This document shows positions 5,706-6,753 of a stretch of 6,753 bases of DNA, piece after piece. Position 1 is the first letter of the stretch. Every line of letters begins with the position of its first letter. Position numbers and translations under genes: made by a program. The notes beneath the pieces were generated by a model. The model saw nothing but the letters and a program-made list of their open reading frames with translations. It searched no databases and was not told the origin of the DNA. Origin of the DNA: Desulfobacteraceae bacterium (GTDB lineage: Bacteria > Desulfobacterota > Desulfobacteria > Desulfobacterales > Desulfosalsimonadaceae); NCBI GenBank assembly GCA_021162325.1, contig JAGGYV010000174.1:1-6753 (forward strand), read 5' to 3'.

Positions 5706-6476
5706 ATGAAAAAAGTAATTTCACAGATTTATGAGATTCAGACACGACAAGAAGCGGAACAGATGGTCAATGCGGGTGTTGATCATATTGGCAGCGTCAT
5801 TGTTTCGCCTCAGGACTGGGAGCAACGTGGCATCAAAGAAACACTGGATTTTGTTGCGAAGACGGATGCATCAAGCAGTCTGATTCTTTTATTCAATGAC
5901 CCGGAACTTGTATTTTTGTCTTTGGAATACTATCGTCCGGATATTGTTCATTTCTGCGAAATATTAATTGATCGTCAGGTTCAGGATACGCCGGGATCAA
6001 TTTTCAGCACCCTGATTCAGCTGCAATCACAAATCAAGCGAAGATTCCCGAAAATAAAGATTATGCGAACAATTCCCATCCCGGATAATAATTCAGGGGC
6101 TGATATTCCGTTTCTGGAATTGGCAAAGATGTTTGAGTCGGTGAGTGATTATTTTTTAACCGATACATTGATTGTCAATCAGTCAGGCAATGATGATCAG
6201 CCGGTGAACGGCTTTGTAGGGATTACCGGAAAAACCTGTGACTGGGAATCCGCGGCCCGGCTGGTTGAAGCAAGTCAGATTCCGGTGATTCTGGCCGGCG
6301 GCCTGTCTCCGGAAAATGTATACCAGGGTATTAAAATTATCCGGCCCGCAGGTGTGGACAGTTGTACGTTGACCAATGCATGTGATGTCAGTGGTACGCC
6401 CATTCGGTTTAAAAAAGATATCGTAAGGGTAAAACAGTTTTTGTCAGAGATGCGACGGGCATGCGCGGAATTTTGA
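5706..6476 (+). CDS. TrpF-like (phosphoribosylanthranilate isomerase fold) protein, catalytic Cys replaced
   Basis: The 256-residue protein matches the TrpF TIM-barrel layout. The AGVDHIGSVI segment (23-32) corresponds to the GADAVGFVF strand, FLTDT (150-154) to the strand carrying the catalytic Asp, GITGKTCDW (172-180) to GGSGKTFDW, VILAGGLSPENV (194-205) to the phosphate-binding GGLNPENV, and KKDIVRVKQFL (236-246) to the C-terminal KKD...F signature. By eye, the catalytic Asp is retained (Asp153). The KICGIT motif with the catalytic Cys reads QIYEIQT (7-13), so Tyr9 replaces Cys. The VQLHG strand is HFCEI and the SSGVE phosphate loop is CTLTN. It is also longer than the usual ~200-210 residues, with an insertion around 85-135. 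I infer a TrpF-derived protein with a changed or lost reaction. The ATG at 5706 follows an in-frame TAG at 5697 and has no clear ribosome site. No trp genes are adjacent. It is divergent from guaA. Confidence 0.8.
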   Translation: MKKVISQIYEIQTRQEAEQMVNAGVDHIGSVIVSPQDWEQRGIKETLDFVAKTDASSSLILLFNDPELVFLSLEYYRPDIVHFCEILIDRQVQDTPGSIFSTLIQLQSQIKRRFPKIKIMRTIPIPDNNSGADIPFLELAKMFESVSDYFLTDTLIVNQSGNDDQPVNGFVGITGKTCDWESAARLVEASQIPVILAGGLSPENVYQGIKIIRPAGVDSCTLTNACDVSGTPIRFKKDIVRVKQFLSEMRRACAEF

Positions 6477-6540
6477 TCGGAAAGGGGATATAGATTTGGT
6501 CTTGGATTGTTTTTTTGATGGTATTTGATTCGCAAGTAAA

Positions 6541-6714
6541 TTAAATAGTTAGTGCCTGACCGGAAACCTTTAAATCTTGCTTGTCATTACGCGGAGTGAG
6601 GAACGAGCGACAAAGTAATCCCCTGTCGATAAGGAGATTGCTTCGGTCGTACCTCTTTCGCAATGACAGAAAAAATGTAATTTTGAGACTTTCCGTTCAG
6701 CCACTAGTTAAATA
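6541..6714. mobile_element. 160-bp palindromic MITE-like element with 7-bp flanking direct repeat
   Basis: The 17-bp terminal arms TAGTGCCTGACCGGAAA (6550-6566) and, reversed at 6690-6706, TAGTGGCTGAACGGAAA match at 15 of 17 bases. Immediately outside the element (6548-6707) TTAAATA occurs on both sides (6541-6547 and 6708-6714), as expected of a target-site duplication. The interior is a second palindrome, TGTCATT (6582-6588) to AATGACA (6662-6668), with a central hairpin AAGTAATC/GATTGCTT (6613-6620, 6635-6642) around CCCTGTCGATAAGG. This interior resembles the TGTCATTGCGAGGAGCG-type repeats frequent in many bacterial genomes. It encodes no protein, so it is a non-autonomous element. Confidence 0.65.
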
Positions 6715-6728
6715 CAAAATACAACGAC

Positions 6729-6735
6729 AGGAGAG
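6729..6735 (+). promoter_or_regulatory. ribosome binding site of the gene entering at the right edge
   Basis: AGGAGAG lies 7 nt before the ATG at 6743. It is the strongest plus-strand ribosome site in the window and the main reason for calling a gene start there. Confidence 0.6.
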
Positions 6736-6742
6736 TATACAA

Positions 6743-6753
6743 ATGTATGAAAG
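6743..6753 (+). CDS. start of a gene cut by the window edge
   Basis: ATG at 6743 with AGGAGAG 7 nt upstream begins a frame reading Met-Tyr-Glu before the sequence ends. Too little is visible to assign a product. It would be downstream of, and in the same direction as, the TrpF-like gene, with the MITE-like element between them. Confidence 0.45.

Larger units (their letters stand above)
6477..6742. other. intergenic region holding a MITE-like element
   Basis: No gene is seen on either strand. Most of it (6548-6707) is the palindromic element described separately, and the last bases hold the ribosome site of the next gene. No separate terminator for the TrpF-like gene is evident; the palindrome could serve as one. 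Confidence 0.6.

Noticed and set aside
6275..6535. Minus-strand 86-codon frame overlapping the TrpF-like gene
   Set aside because: Antisense of the conserved TrpF C-terminal motifs; no ribosome site.
1..6753. CRISPR array, tRNA or rRNA genes, phage or defence-system genes
   Set aside because: No regularly spaced repeats, no cloverleaf or rRNA-like stretch, and no defence-type enzyme domains were seen apart from the toxin-antitoxin remnant.

Overview
The window looks like a stretch of chromosome from an anaerobic, mid-to-low GC bacterium, most plausibly a sulfate-reducing or related member of the Desulfobacterota. This is inferred from the gene style, the larB gene, the intergenic palindromes and the mobile-element debris. 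There is no rRNA or marker gene to confirm it. No tRNA, rRNA, CRISPR array, phage gene or intact transposase is visible.

Layout. Positions 1-962 are accessory, decayed sequence. They hold a possible C-terminal tail of a membrane protein (1-78), a complete small VapB-like antitoxin gene on the minus strand (241-462), and directly after it only the first ~15 codons of what looks like its PIN-type toxin (pseudogene, 140-253). Around them lie short repeats: a REP-like hairpin (726-756) and a 15-bp tandem repeat (816-845) whose core recurs near 116. Next comes a minus-strand gene for a 355-residue, almost entirely coiled-coil protein (963-2030), with an excellent ribosome binding site that corrects the start inward by 40 codons. 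It is followed by a 253-bp gap (2031-2283).

The centre of the window is a minus-strand operon of three tightly packed genes, 9 nt apart at both junctions: guaA (GMP synthase, 3871-5400), a membrane-anchored coiled-coil protein of unknown function (3043-3861), and larB (first enzyme of nickel-pincer cofactor synthesis, 2284-3033). A sigma70-like promoter (5643-5671) and a leader of roughly 235 nt containing a 91-bp imperfect palindrome (5486-5576) precede guaA. No purine riboswitch was recognised in the leader.

Divergent from guaA, on the plus strand, is a TrpF-like (phosphoribosylanthranilate isomerase fold) protein of 256 residues (5706-6476). It keeps the C-terminal signature motifs but has Tyr where the catalytic Cys should be, so it is probably not a normal TrpF. 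Downstream is a 160-bp palindromic MITE-like element (6548-6707) with 17-bp terminal inverted repeats and a 7-bp direct repeat (TTAAATA) immediately outside. A new plus-strand gene appears to start at 6743 and runs off the window.

Functionally, guaA and larB both act on nucleotide or dinucleotide substrates, but no direct pathway joins them, and the link between them and the membrane coiled-coil protein is only co-transcription. I do not see a convincing undescribed multi-gene defence or metabolic system. The best leads are the TrpF-like paralogue with a lost catalytic Cys, the guaA/coiled-coil/larB operon, the beheaded toxin-antitoxin locus, and the two palindromic elements.
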